From: GCA-2689995 sp964529325
GTDB lineage: Bacteria; Fidelibacterota; Marinisomatia; SCGC-AAA003-L08; GCA-2689995
Assembly: GCA_964529325.1 (NCBI GenBank)
Contig: CAZGWH010000027.1
Span: forward strand, 1 to 28,940
Length of the DNA: 28,940 nt
Direction of reading: 5' to 3'
In this document: positions 7,982-18,247 of the stretch, piece by piece
How positions within the stretch are numbered: position 1 is the stretch's first letter
Layout: each line of letters begins with the position of its first letter
The notes under the pieces: model-generated
Database searches by the model: none
The model's input: only the letters and a program-made list of their open reading frames with translations
Told to the model about the DNA's origin: nothing
Translations under genes and position numbers: made by a program

Positions 7982-10900
7982 TTAATGTACATTATTTTTT
8001 GTAAATGTTTTTTTTCATTTATATTTAATTGAATAAAATATAATCCACTTGAAACAATATTTGAGTTTTTGTCTTTCCCATTCCAATTAAATGAATGTAA
8101 ATCAGCTTCAAGAAATCCACTATAAATACTATTTACAGTTTCACCCAAAATATTAATAATTTTAATATTTACATGTTCTCGTTTAGGAATTTCAAATTTA
8201 ATTGTAGTGCTTCCATTAAATGGATTTGGATAATTAGGATATAATACAAATTCATTTGGAATTGGTTTTACAGCATCTGAATTAAATTGTACATAAAACT
8301 CACCTAATTCATTAATAAATGTTGAAATTATTTCATCATTTTTTTCAAATCGAATGTCTAAATCTACCCAATTACCATTCTCTATTTTAAATAATGAATA
8401 ATTCCAAGGGTTTGCATTTGGTAAATTTAATAAATTAATATTAAATTTTAAATTAATAGGATTTAATAATGGTTGGTAGTGAGGTTTAAATGATACACCA
8501 TGAATATTGTTTTCAGTTTTATTAAGTTCATTTTTAATTACAATATCTTCTGCAATAATACCAGTGATTTCATTAATTGTGCCTCCTTCAATAATAATTT
8601 CTCCCGAATTTGAAGGTGTAGATACAATTACCCTTTCTAATGGATCAATTATTTTATAAGATATAGTCTTTGATGAAATTCCATAATTCTTTGCATAGTC
8701 TCTTGCTGAATAACTAAAAGTAATATTACCTTCATCCATAAACCTGCCAGTATAATGAATTGGCCCATGTTCGCTAGATGTTCTATCAACTATAACTATA
8801 CTATCAGAATACTCAATTATTAATAAAGGAGAATAATTTGTTCCAGGAACACTTTCCAGTATTGATTCACTATTTGTAATATATAAATCATAATATTCCC
8901 AGAAAATATCGTTACGAATTACATTAAATTGAAAATTAGGTAAAGTTAAATCTACATTAAATGCACTGCTATCTTCAGGATCTGCAAATTGAGGAGAATC
9001 CATATATTGAAAATCATAACCCTCATCTCCACCTGAATCATCTGGATTGTACACCCTACTTGCGTTGTACGCAATAACTTTTAATTGATAATTAGTATTT
9101 GTACAACTCTCAGGACATTGACCGTTACATTCACTTGTAGCATATTCTAAATTAGAACCATTATTACAATAATAATACTTATTATTTGTTAAATCTAATA
9201 ATTTAGTTATTGTATCAGGTATAGCATATAGCGAATCAAAAAATGCACCTTTATAAGTTAAGAATGGTTGAGTTAAATCAATTTTAGTAAATGCTATATT
9301 AGAATCAAGAAGATTTAAATTTTCACACGGAGAAGTATCAATTCCAATACTTTCAAAATTATTACTACAATAATCTAAATCATTAAAAATTGAGTCATTT
9401 ATTCCTGACTTTAAAATAAAATTGTAACCCGACCGATCCCCTTCTAATTCAATTCTATAAAATAAATTCTTTATTCTATTTGAATGATTATTTAATGAAT
9501 CAACTAAATCAATATCTGTTGTTCTATTCCATTTTATTAGAATATCTAAAGGATTTTCATTTTCAATTGGTACATCACTAAATGGTAATCTATAAATCCA
9601 ATTTTCATTTTCATTATTAAATACAGAGTCTTCAGAAAATAATGAATATGTATTTAATTTAGGGAAAAATTCAAATGGTTCTGGTGAGTCATTAACTTGA
9701 TATACTTGTAATAATAATGTATCAAAATATGAATCACCAATTGTATCAGTAATAATTGTAATTAAAGAATCTATCCCATTCCAATCTTGTGAAATCGAAT
9801 CAATGTAAAATTCAAATATATCTTTTCCTAATATTGTATCAAAAGCTGTAGCGTAAGAAGTAATTAATTTATTTTTATTTGAATAAATATTCCATGAAAA
9901 ACCAGCAATTGTATCGGGGTTAGCATTTAAATTTGTATCTGTATCAATATCAAAATAATCAATAATGAATGGTATATTTTTTGAATCTTCAGCCAACATT
10001 ATAGTACCATTTTCTTTATCATAATCAAATTTCCAATTAGATAAAGAATCAAATTTAGTTGTGTCTATTTTAATATTTGAAATAGTTGGAGGGTCATTTA
10101 TTGGATCAACAGACAGTGAAAATTCAAATTCTAACAACTCACCATCATTATCAATAATATTAATAATTGAAGTATCTACACCATTCCAATTAGCTAATAA
10201 TGAATCTATTGTAAAAAGTCCCTTTCTTCTTAATGGATTTTCTAATACATCAATAACTGTTGGACCATTTGAATTAAACCAAAATTTCAACCCTTCTTCA
10301 GAATTTGAAGAATTAAATTGCCAATTTAAATTAAAAGATGCTGGTTCTTGATTTAGATTTGGATCAGAATCAATATCTGTATAAACCATAATAATATTTA
10401 CATTACTTGTATCTTCAACAATTGAATTTAAAGTATCATTTCCATCAAAGTAAATTGAATCAATTCTTGGTGCATCATTTATTTGATTAATATTAAACCA
10501 AACTATAATTGAATCACTTACTAATGTATCTGGTTCACCATTTGTAGTTCCATTATCATAAATCAAATAAATTAAACTATCTAGACCATTAAAATCATTT
10601 TCAGGTTTAAATGCAATTTCAGGTGTCTCACCATAATTAAAATAGATAGACTCAGAGTCTATTAAATTAGAAGGAGAAATAGAGTCTAATCGTGTTGGTA
10701 ATTTTATAACCTCAAAAGCAAGAATATCATCTTCGACATCATCTCCATTTAAATTAAAATGGAATGTTTCATCTTCATCGAATTGATGTAATGTATTTTC
10801 GGAAAAAGGTTTATCATTCGTATGAATCAAATTTATTTGAATATTATATTCTTCACTAATAGTATTACCAAGTAAATCTTCATGGTCAGAAACTATGACA

Positions 10901-13900
10901 GGTACAATCAATGAATTATTATAATTCTCATTTATTTTTATTACCGATGGATTTGTGTCTGTTATTGTAAAAAACTCGTAATCTAATGATCCATTTTGAA
11001 CATAAACTTTTAAGCTATCTAAATTATAAATTGAATCATTGCAATTAATACTTGATTCAGATATACAGTTATTATCTTCATCAAAAACATTTAACCCAAT
11101 ATAAGCAAAATTTAATGAATCATCATCTAGAAGAGAATCAGGATGATAAACTGTAAAATGTACTAAATAATCTTCTTTCAAAGTGAAATTTAATTCTTGT
11201 ACTTGTGGTGCGTCATTATCTGATTTTTGAATATGAAATATTATTATACCGACTTCACTTGTATCGGGGTCATAAATTCCAGCAGATGAGCCATTATCTA
11301 TTACAATAAATGTTGTAGTATCATAACCAAAGAAATTTTCATAAGGAAAATAATTATAAGTTTCTTCAATAGTTATATCCATATCTTGAATAAATTGACC
11401 ATGTGGTGGATAAGATAATATTTCAAAAGTTAAATTATCATCTTCACAATCATCAGGATTATTATTTATTCCACATCCGCCCGCATTTCCATTTAATACT
11501 GCTATTGATGGGTTTGCTAATAAATCTCCCATATTACAATTATCTAAACACTCATCTAAAGTAATAATAGTCGAATAAGCCACCGGTTGATCATTATTGG
11601 GGACAACTCTAATTGAAAAAGTGGTAGAAATTGTATATTCAGAATCTTTAGCATAAATTTCAATTTCAGCATCACCATTTTTATCTAAAATATTTTGAAT
11701 AAATAATCTTGAATCAACCAAAAATCCATCACCATTTATTTCAATAACTTCTTCATCAATTAATTGATTATTCGGAATAATATAATAATAATTTAATATC
11801 TCACCATCGGGATCATAAAAATATTCACTTAGATCAAACTCAATAGTGGTACTGTCTTCAATAATATTATAATCTTGTTCAAATTGTACTAATTGTATGG
11901 GGGGTTGATTATCATTTTCTATAATAATAACAACTTCATCTTCACCAAATAATTCAGAAATACCTGCATTATAAAAAGGATCAGTGGCAACCAACTTTAA
12001 TCGAACAGAATCTGGATAAAAATCAATGTTTTCAGGTGGAATAAATTTTAAGTTTTTCTCATCAGGAGTTAATAACCATGATGGGTTACAATATGAATCA
12101 GAAAGTTCTCCACTATTACAATTTATCCAATTATCATCAATACCATCATTATTTAAGTCAATAAATTCATCACTACCTAAATGTGCACCCACAACTTCCC
12201 ATTGTACTTGCAAACAGCATTTTTCTTCTTTGGTATTAAAATTTGGATCATCAACTACATCACATATTGGATTTGATTCATAACCTAAAAAACAATACTC
12301 ATGACCTTGATTATAAAATTCAATATCATAAACGCTTGGTGTTATTGAATCAATAACTTGTTCCATATATCCAAAGTTATTAGTTCCAATATCAACAATT
12401 GGAGGGCTATTTTCTTCTGACAATATAACAGTCATCGTATCATAATCAGATGATAAAAAGATACATGTCCCACCGACACCACACTCATTTTCATTTATTC
12501 CTGCTATTTCACAATAAGTGCCTTCAGCTATTTCTTCACCAAGGCCATCGCATTCACCAAAACTGTATAATTCACAATAAGGTGTGCATTCATTTTGATA
12601 CCATCTACATTGAGGTAAGTTTTCTTGACAATCAGCATTGGTTGCACTATAACAATCTTCAAAGCCATCATTTATATATTCACCATAATTTGTTTTAGAA
12701 TAACAATTATAAGAATCTAATACTTCTAAAGTAAATGTAAATGTTCCTAATGGTAAATTTATTTGGTGAGCATCACCATTTGTATCATCAGAATTAATAG
12801 ACAATCCATCTACCGTATACCATTGTGAGAATATTGCATCATCATTATTTTGACCATCAAGTAATGGTTGATCATGGGAAGCATCATAAATTTCTAAATC
12901 TAAAGTACCTTCATCATACGGAATTCCGTTCGGTTCTGTAAAATCAAAAACAGTCGATGGGCCATTAATAACCGCAAGTGGAGGCAAATTATCTTCTTTA
13001 TTAACGGTAAGTACAATTGACTCAGAGTTATTTTCACCATAAGTATCTGTGAGTATTAATGAAAATACATAATCACCGATATCAGATAAATTTGTTGTAA
13101 ATAATTTATCAGTTCCTTCAATAGTACCATCCTTAGTCCAGAAAAAATATTCAATTTCAGAATATTCACAAACACTAACTACCTCGCCATTTGCATCAAT
13201 TCCATTTGGATTCCAAATACAATAATCAATATGATCTTCATCTTCACATTCAACTTGATTTGATACATCACATTTTTCCTGTAACCAACCTACCCAATCT
13301 ATTGGATTTTCATCCGTAGGTTCACAACTACATTCATAATTTTCATCATTAATTATATTTCCAGTAGTTAAAAATTCATATCGAATATAATCATTACAAT
13401 CACATGAAGTTGTACCATATAATGCAATAGGCTGTGGTTGAGGATTAGGATCACCATTATGCATAATAGTATAATTAGAAGTCTCAATCGAAATGATTGG
13501 AGTTGGTTTTTGATTAGGTTCTTTTACTTCAAAATTAAAAGTATCAACAGCCCAAATATCATCTTCATTTTTAATAAGGAGTACGAGTTCATGTTGTCCT
13601 TCAGCAAACTCAGCTTCAATATGAGAACCATTTTGAAATTCATTACCATTTTCAAACCATTTATATGTAATTATTTCATCACTTTCGTGCGTGGTACTTT
13701 CGTTAGCCTCTAAAATTAATGTTTTAATTCCACCTGGAATTCGATCATGATAAATATTATATTTAGGGTTATCTAATTCCATATTATATATATCTGTTGT
13801 GTCTGACCATTGACATTCATAAGTACAGATTTGTCTTTCTACATCCCAATGATCATTAAAATTATTTGGATAAATAGCTGAACACATGGATGCATTATTA

Positions 13901-14763
13901 AAAACATCATCTTGGCTTACACATTCTGCATTTGGAGCAAAGCAAAAATCATTACTTGCAGGGTCAGGTCCACATTGTAAATTTGTTACAGTAATTACAC
14001 TGTTTAAATAATTTCGTTTACCTGGAGAACCAAATTCCATAAATAAATTTTCTGTACCATATAATATATCACTCGAAAACATAAAAGGTCTAGAATGTTT
14101 TGAATATTCCCAATATGATGGTAAATGAGTTAATGGTTGAAATGGAATATTCCCCTGTGGAATATCATTTGTTAATTCAATTGAGTGCCCAATATATTCT
14201 CCACCAATTTGGTATTCAGCTGAATTATAACTAAGGTAGTCAATAACTATATTTTGTTCGCTAATTAAGTATATTTCTGAAGCACTATGGGATAATGCAA
14301 ATGGAGCCCATACAGCATTTTCAATAATTGAAGTATTTGGTGCGTTTTGTACAAATGATGCAAAATCAGTATTATATTCTGGGCTTTCTGCACTTAATCT
14401 TAAATCACCATTTGCAAGAAAAATTTCATTATCACTATTTGAAAAATAACCATCTTGGCCCGTAATAATCATATATTTAAACGGCCCCAATTCGAGAGCA
14501 TCTAATATATCACCATTATCTAAAACATATTCTGTTCCAAAAATTGAAATTTTCCAATTCAATAAATTATGTGAAAATAAACTACGGTTATAAATTTCAA
14601 TATAATCAGGAATACTTCCATTTGAACGAGTGAAGATTTCAGTGATGATTAAATCACCTGGTTCTGCTTCAGTTTGTGTGAAAGATAAATTAAAAAGTAA
14701 TAATCCAACACTCCAAACAGATAGAATTCTAATTATCTTTTTTAAGAATATATAAAAATACAT
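7978..14763 (-). CDS. Giant multidomain surface protein: lamin-tail domain, PKD/cadherin-like repeats, FlgD-like C-terminal sorting domain
   Basis: About 2261 residues from the ATG at 14763; a TTG two codons upstream is less likely. A signal anchor covers residues 1-31. A lamin-tail domain follows (GDLIITEIFTRSNGSIPDYI, about 35-245). Then come a Cys-rich segment, PKD-like repeats interleaved with two more Cys-rich inserts (roughly 440-540 and 690-775), and a tandem array of cadherin-like domains about 110-135 residues apart. Their boundaries are marked by NDQP, NDAP, NDKP, NDAP, NDPP and NDSP near residues 1054, 1183, 1318, 1428, 1556 and 1689. The last ~85 residues (YPNYPNPFNGSTTIKFEIP ... 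SSGLYFIQL ... KIMYIK) are a FlgD-Ig/T9SS type-A-like sorting domain. The many acidic D-x-D/N sites suggest Ca2+ binding. An adhesive or matrix role on the cell surface is inferred. It heads the minus-strand run that continues into the lipoprotein gene. Confidence 0.85.
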   Translation of the reverse strand: MYFYIFLKKIIRILSVWSVGLLLFNLSFTQTEAEPGDLIITEIFTRSNGSIPDYIEIYNRSLFSHNLLNWKISIFGTEYVLDNGDILDALELGPFKYMIITGQDGYFSNSDNEIFLANGDLRLSAESPEYNTDFASFVQNAPNTSIIENAVWAPFALSHSASEIYLISEQNIVIDYLSYNSAEYQIGGEYIGHSIELTNDIPQGNIPFQPLTHLPSYWEYSKHSRPFMFSSDILYGTENLFMEFGSPGKRNYLNSVITVTNLQCGPDPASNDFCFAPNAECVSQDDVFNNASMCSAIYPNNFNDHWDVERQICTYECQWSDTTDIYNMELDNPKYNIYHDRIPGGIKTLILEANESTTHESDEIITYKWFENGNEFQNGSHIEAEFAEGQHELVLLIKNEDDIWAVDTFNFEVKEPNQKPTPIISIETSNYTIMHNGDPNPQPQPIALYGTTSCDCNDYIRYEFLTTGNIINDENYECSCEPTDENPIDWVGWLQEKCDVSNQVECEDEDHIDYCIWNPNGIDANGEVVSVCEYSEIEYFFWTKDGTIEGTDKLFTTNLSDIGDYVFSLILTDTYGENNSESIVLTVNKEDNLPPLAVINGPSTVFDFTEPNGIPYDEGTLDLEIYDASHDQPLLDGQNNDDAIFSQWYTVDGLSINSDDTNGDAHQINLPLGTFTFTLEVLDSYNCYSKTNYGEYINDGFEDCYSATNADCQENLPQCRWYQNECTPYCELYSFGECDGLGEEIAEGTYCEIAGINENECGVGGTCIFLSSDYDTMTVILSEENSPPIVDIGTNNFGYMEQVIDSITPSVYDIEFYNQGHEYCFLGYESNPICDVVDDPNFNTKEEKCCLQVQWEVVGAHLGSDEFIDLNNDGIDDNWINCNSGELSDSYCNPSWLLTPDEKNLKFIPPENIDFYPDSVRLKLVATDPFYNAGISELFGEDEVVIIIENDNQPPIQLVQFEQDYNIIEDSTTIEFDLSEYFYDPDGEILNYYYIIPNNQLIDEEVIEINGDGFLVDSRLFIQNILDKNGDAEIEIYAKDSEYTISTTFSIRVVPNNDQPVAYSTIITLDECLDNCNMGDLLANPSIAVLNGNAGGCGINNNPDDCEDDNLTFEILSYPPHGQFIQDMDITIEETYNYFPYENFFGYDTTTFIVIDNGSSAGIYDPDTSEVGIIIFHIQKSDNDAPQVQELNFTLKEDYLVHFTVYHPDSLLDDDSLNFAYIGLNVFDEDNNCISESSINCNDSIYNLDSLKVYVQNGSLDYEFFTITDTNPSVIKINENYNNSLIVPVIVSDHEDLLGNTISEEYNIQINLIHTNDKPFSENTLHQFDEDETFHFNLNGDDVEDDILAFEVIKLPTRLDSISPSNLIDSESIYFNYGETPEIAFKPENDFNGLDSLIYLIYDNGTTNGEPDTLVSDSIIVWFNINQINDAPRIDSIYFDGNDTLNSIVEDTSNVNIIMVYTDIDSDPNLNQEPASFNLNWQFNSSNSEEGLKFWFNSNGPTVIDVLENPLRRKGLFTIDSLLANWNGVDTSIINIIDNDGELLEFEFSLSVDPINDPPTISNIKIDTTKFDSLSNWKFDYDKENGTIMLAEDSKNIPFIIDYFDIDTDTNLNANPDTIAGFSWNIYSNKNKLITSYATAFDTILGKDIFEFYIDSISQDWNGIDSLITIITDTIGDSYFDTLLLQVYQVNDSPEPFEFFPKLNTYSLFSEDSVFNNENENWIYRLPFSDVPIENENPLDILIKWNRTTDIDLVDSLNNHSNRIKNLFYRIELEGDRSGYNFILKSGINDSIFNDLDYCSNNFESIGIDTSPCENLNLLDSNIAFTKIDLTQPFLTYKGAFFDSLYAIPDTITKLLDLTNNKYYYCNNGSNLEYATSECNGQCPESCTNTNYQLKVIAYNASRVYNPDDSGGDEGYDFQYMDSPQFADPEDSSAFNVDLTLPNFQFNVIRNDIFWEYYDLYITNSESILESVPGTNYSPLLIIEYSDSIVIVDRTSSEHGPIHYTGRFMDEGNITFSYSARDYAKNYGISSKTISYKIIDPLERVIVSTPSNSGEIIIEGGTINEITGIIAEDIVIKNELNKTENNIHGVSFKPHYQPLLNPINLKFNINLLNLPNANPWNYSLFKIENGNWVDLDIRFEKNDEIISTFINELGEFYVQFNSDAVKPIPNEFVLYPNYPNPFNGSTTIKFEIPKREHVNIKIINILGETVNSIYSGFLEADLHSFNWNGKDKNSNIVSSGLYFIQLNINEKKHLQKIMYIK

Positions 14764-14863
14764 TAGCAAAAAATAAGGATATATTGAGTTAAAAAGTAAA
14801 TAAAAATATTAAAATATTCTTTATTTTATTTTTGTTGATTATTTAAATTAATTAAATGCAATT

Positions 14864-15295
14864 TTATTGATAAAGTCGATCTGTAATACCTACAATGGTA
14901 CTCATAAATTTATCAACATCTGCTTTCATTACAAATAATTCACTAATATCATGAAATACATCTGAGGGGTAAAATTCTTCATCAAAATCTAACATAAAAT
15001 TAGATTCTAATTTTAATTGGTAATCCCTAATAACTTCTTTTTTCTTTACTTTATTTCGTAAATAATTTAATTGAAATTTTATTTGCCCATTAGTTGTTAA
15101 TAAAAACAAGGGAATTATACCATAATCATCTGAATCACATTTATAAGTCATTGTTCCATATCCTTCACCTCTACCCCAACTTGGAATTCCAGTACTTGTT
15201 TCAGCAAATTTAATCAAATCAATTACAACATTACTTGTATGTGGTTTACAGTTATTTTTTAAAGACTCTTCAAATGAGCTTCGGTTCCATTTCAC
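14864..15295 (-). CDS. Conserved-looking hypothetical protein, 143 aa
   Basis: Starts at GTG (15295) with AGGA exactly 8 bases upstream, a good Shine-Dalgarno. The protein is soluble, with no signal peptide. Its most distinctive part is IPSWGRGEGYGTMTYK (37-52) followed by IIPLFLLTTNGQIKFQLNYL (60-79), a Gly-rich turn and a beta-hairpin-like segment. This resembles a small domain seen at the C-termini of some uncharacterised nuclease-like or DUF proteins, but I cannot name it. It is 84 bases downstream of the transketolase gene on the same strand and may be cotranscribed. No function assigned. Confidence 0.7.
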   Translation of the reverse strand: MKWNRSSFEESLKNNCKPHTSNVVIDLIKFAETSTGIPSWGRGEGYGTMTYKCDSDDYGIIPLFLLTTNGQIKFQLNYLRNKVKKKEVIRDYQLKLESNFMLDFDEEFYPSDVFHDISELFVMKADVDKFMSTIVGITDRLYQ

Positions 15296-15379
15296 TAAAT
15301 AGATCCTTTCAATATTTTAAATTTGTAATTATACAGAGTTTGTAATTTAAACTAAAAATTGTATCAGTATTTTGTATTT

Positions 15380-17359
15380 TCATTTATGAAATTGTTTTTT
15401 TATTTTATTTGCTATTTTTTCGGGAGTAAAACCAAAATATTCAGCTAAAATCTCTCCTGGTGCAGATTCACCAAATCGATTGATCCCAATATTTAAGCCA
15501 TTTCTTCCTGTATATTTTTCCCAACCAAATGTAATTCCTGCCTCAATTGATACTTTAAATGCTGAATTAGGTCCAACCGTTTTCAATTTATATTCTTCAG
15601 ACTGTTGATCAAATAATTCCCAACAAGCTAAATTAACTACTCTAATTGATAAATCTGGTAACAGTTTTTTTGCTTCAATTGCTAAACTTACTTCTGAACC
15701 TGTTGCAAAAATAATAATTTCAGGATTTTCAGAATCATCAATAACATAGCCACCCTTTAATACGGATTCTGCTTTTGGATATTTTTCCCTATTTATTACA
15801 GGTAAACCTTGTCGAGTTAATAAAACTAAGGATGGAGTCTGCTTTTGGTTAAAAGCAAATTTAGTTAAAATAGTTGCTTCATTTGCATCTGCAGGTCTTA
15901 ATACCATTAAATTGGGCATACATCTAAAAGACATAATATGCTCCATTGGCTGATGTGTTGGACCATCTTCACCGACCCAAAATGAATCATGTGTAAATTC
16001 AGAAACAACAGGTAAGCCTTGTAAAGCTCTCATTCTAATTGCTGGTCTTTCATAATCTGAAAATACAAAAAAAGTTGCACCGAAAACTTTTAACCCACCA
16101 TGTTGCATCATACCATTCAATGCAGTACCCATTGGAAATTCTCTTACACCAAATGCCAAATTCCTATTGGATTGTGACCCCTTAAAAAAATCACCCACTT
16201 TTTTTGCAAAACCACCTGTAACATTAGAAGGCTCTAAATCTGCGGAACCACCTACAAATGTAGGATGTATATCAGCAATAGCCTCAATCATACTTCCCCA
16301 AACTTTACGAGTTGCAATTGATTGTCCAAATTCATATTTAGGTAGTTCAAATTCAGGTAATTTAGAACTAAATGATATTTTCCATTTTTTTGAAAACTCA
16401 CTATCTTCTAATGATTTATCAAGTAATGAATTCCAACATTCAATTTCTCTTTTTGCAAATGAATATCCATCTCTAAAATCGTTAATAACATCATCAGGAA
16501 GATCAAAAAATTTATTTGGGTCTAAGCCTAATTTACTTTTTGTTGCTGAAATCTCTTTCGGTGGAAGAGGAGAACCATGTGTGCTTGCTAATCCTTCCAT
16601 TGTAGAACAACCAACAGCAATTATACCCTTACCTATAATAATTGATGGTTTTTCAATTTCCATTTGTGCAATTCTAATTGCATCTCTTATTTCTTCACGA
16701 TTATTACCATCTATTACTTGAACATGCCAACCATTAGATTTATAAAGTCCTTCATAATCTGTAGAATCAGACCTTGATACATCTCCAGAGATTTGAATAT
16801 TATTTGCATCATAATAACCAATTAATTTATTTAAACCCCAATGCCCAGCCATTGCAATTGAGCCAATAGATACAGGTTCTTGTATATCACCATCGCTATG
16901 AAGAAAATAAGTAAAATGATTTATATGTTTATCAGAATAAGTTTCTCGTAATATTGCTTCGGCAACAGCCATACCAACAGCATTCCCAACTCCTTGACCT
17001 AATGGCCCTGTAGTGGAATCAACTCCTGGTGTTAATCCGCGTTCTGGATGACCAGGTGTTAATGAATTAAGTTGCCGAAATTGTTTTAAATCAGAAACTT
17101 TAATCCAGCCCATTAATGCTAAAATAGAATACATTAACGCTGATTCATGGCCACACGATAATACAAACCTATCTCTATCAATCCAATTTGGGTTTTCTGG
17201 ATCAAATTTTAAAAAATCTTTATACAAAACATAAGTAAAATTAAGTGATGATAAAGGACCTCCTGTATGACCAGAATTAGCATTTCTAACCATGTCCATT
17301 ATTAACCCTTTTAAGATATTAATCGATTTCTGTTCAATATCTAATAATTTTGCATTCAT
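15380..17359 (-). CDS. tkt: Transketolase
   Basis: A full-length, 659-residue thiamine-diphosphate enzyme of the non-oxidative pentose phosphate pathway, which moves two-carbon units between ketose and aldose phosphates. Diagnostic sites are all present: SGHTGGPL with His31, CGHES with His71, LTPGHPE with His104, STTGPLGQG (115-123), the ThDP/Mg motif SDGDIQEP (155-162, with Ser in place of the first Gly of GDG), His261 in THGSPLP, REFPMG with the ThDP-activating Glu407, and EDGPTHQP (464-471). The ATG at 17359 has AGGA five bases upstream. It is divergent from the Hsp20 gene. Cytoplasmic. The family is certain; the physiological substrate set is inferred from it. Confidence 0.97.
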   Translation of the reverse strand: MNAKLLDIEQKSINILKGLIMDMVRNANSGHTGGPLSSLNFTYVLYKDFLKFDPENPNWIDRDRFVLSCGHESALMYSILALMGWIKVSDLKQFRQLNSLTPGHPERGLTPGVDSTTGPLGQGVGNAVGMAVAEAILRETYSDKHINHFTYFLHSDGDIQEPVSIGSIAMAGHWGLNKLIGYYDANNIQISGDVSRSDSTDYEGLYKSNGWHVQVIDGNNREEIRDAIRIAQMEIEKPSIIIGKGIIAVGCSTMEGLASTHGSPLPPKEISATKSKLGLDPNKFFDLPDDVINDFRDGYSFAKREIECWNSLLDKSLEDSEFSKKWKISFSSKLPEFELPKYEFGQSIATRKVWGSMIEAIADIHPTFVGGSADLEPSNVTGGFAKKVGDFFKGSQSNRNLAFGVREFPMGTALNGMMQHGGLKVFGATFFVFSDYERPAIRMRALQGLPVVSEFTHDSFWVGEDGPTHQPMEHIMSFRCMPNLMVLRPADANEATILTKFAFNQKQTPSLVLLTRQGLPVINREKYPKAESVLKGGYVIDDSENPEIIIFATGSEVSLAIEAKKLLPDLSIRVVNLACWELFDQQSEEYKLKTVGPNSAFKVSIEAGITFGWEKYTGRNGLNIGINRFGESAPGEILAEYFGFTPEKIANKIKKQFHK

Positions 17360-17625
17360 TGTTATCCTGTGTAAATTTAGGGGGAATCTAAGAGATTAAA
17401 ATTACAGCAATTATTAAATATTTTTTATCCTTAATATAATTTTTTAAAAAAATATATTATAAAACTAAATAGAAAATAACCATAATAAAGCCATTATGTC
17501 ATATCGAATTGTCATTATTTCAGTAAAAAAGGTAGGATTGACTTCTTTTATAAACGAATAGACTTTGGTATTTAATTTGTAATTATTAAAATGAATTAAT
17601 TTTAAATAAAAAAAAGGAGTTAGAA

Positions 17626-18063
17626 ATGACTTTAGTAAAATGGAATAATCAGCCTTCAATTTTTGAAGATATTAATAAATGGTTTAATCTTATCACTCAT
17701 GATAATTTTCAAAATAATATTGAAATAAACGCTAATTGGGAACCCAATTTTGATATTATTCAAAATGATAATGATTATATTATTATTTCTGAACTTGCAG
17801 GATTGGCAAAAAAAGATGTTAATATTGAAATTGATGGTGAATTATTAAAAATTACAGGTGAAAGAAAATTTGAATTTAAAAATGAAAATTCTAATCATCA
17901 ATTTCATGGAATTAAATATGGTAATTTTGAAAAATCATATAGACTACCAGAAGATGTGTTAATTGATAAAATTTCTGCAAAAATGGATAATGGAATTTTA
18001 TTGATAACAATACCAACAATTAAACCAGCAATACCAGTAACAAAAAAAATAAAAATAAATTAA
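17626..18063 (+). CDS. hsp20: Small heat-shock protein, Hsp20/alpha-crystallin family
   Basis: 145 residues, the usual size for a bacterial Hsp20. The alpha-crystallin domain spans about 40-130: PNFDIIQNDNDYIIISELAG, then DVNIEIDGELLKITGER, and the signature A-x-x-x-N-G-I-L (118-125). The C-terminal tail holds I-P-V (136-138), the I-x-I/V motif that docks between dimers in oligomers. ATP-independent holdase chaperone in the cytoplasm. AAGGAG six bases before the ATG is a strong SD, and a strong terminator follows. In the 266-base gap shared with transketolase there is a TTGACT at 17538 but no convincing -10 partner, and no CIRCE inverted repeat was seen, so the mode of heat control is not visible. 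Confidence 0.93.
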   Translation: MTLVKWNNQPSIFEDINKWFNLITHDNFQNNIEINANWEPNFDIIQNDNDYIIISELAGLAKKDVNIEIDGELLKITGERKFEFKNENSNHQFHGIKYGNFEKSYRLPEDVLIDKISAKMDNGILLITIPTIKPAIPVTKKIKIN

Positions 18064-18080
18064 CATTAAAACTAAAGGTA

Positions 18081-18109
18081 AAAAAGCTCTGTTTTTATCA
18101 GAGCTTTTT
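18081..18109 (+). terminator. Rho-independent terminator of the Hsp20 gene
   Basis: AAAAAGCTCTG pairs perfectly with CAGAGCTTTTT across a 7-base loop, giving an 11-bp stem ending in a T-run, 18 bases after the Hsp20 stop codon. Confidence 0.85.
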
Positions 18110-18178
18110 ATGCTTCTAAAATAATTTTATAAGTAAAAGTTTATGACCTTACTCACAATTCTATTTAATAAAGTAAAT

Positions 18179-18196
18179 AAGTGGTGTCAATCACTT
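18179..18196 (+). other. Short hairpin upstream of the 102-aa gene
   Basis: AAGTGGT and ATCACTT can form a 7-bp stem (one G-T pair) with loop GTCA. It lies 52 bases before the start of the 102-residue gene and is not followed by a T-run, so a leader or operator role is more likely than termination. The signal is weak. Confidence 0.25.
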
Positions 18197-18247
18197 GAAA
18201 AATTTAAAAACATACCGATATTTTAAGTAATAATTAGGAGCAATAAA

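Noticed and set aside
10061..13713. Four short plus-strand frames inside the giant surface-protein gene
   Set aside because: Low-complexity antisense frames with no SD; the minus-strand protein is continuous and domain-rich.
14763..14769. TTG start two codons upstream of the ATG for the giant surface protein
   Set aside because: No SD favours it, and the ATG at 14763 already gives a complete signal anchor.
16167..16721. 184-residue plus-strand frame inside transketolase
   Set aside because: Antisense shadow of a highly conserved enzyme; composition mirrors the tkt codons.
17465..17659. 64-residue minus-strand reading frame overlapping the Hsp20 start
   Set aside because: It covers the Hsp20 SD and first codons on the opposite strand, has no SD and no recognisable protein character.
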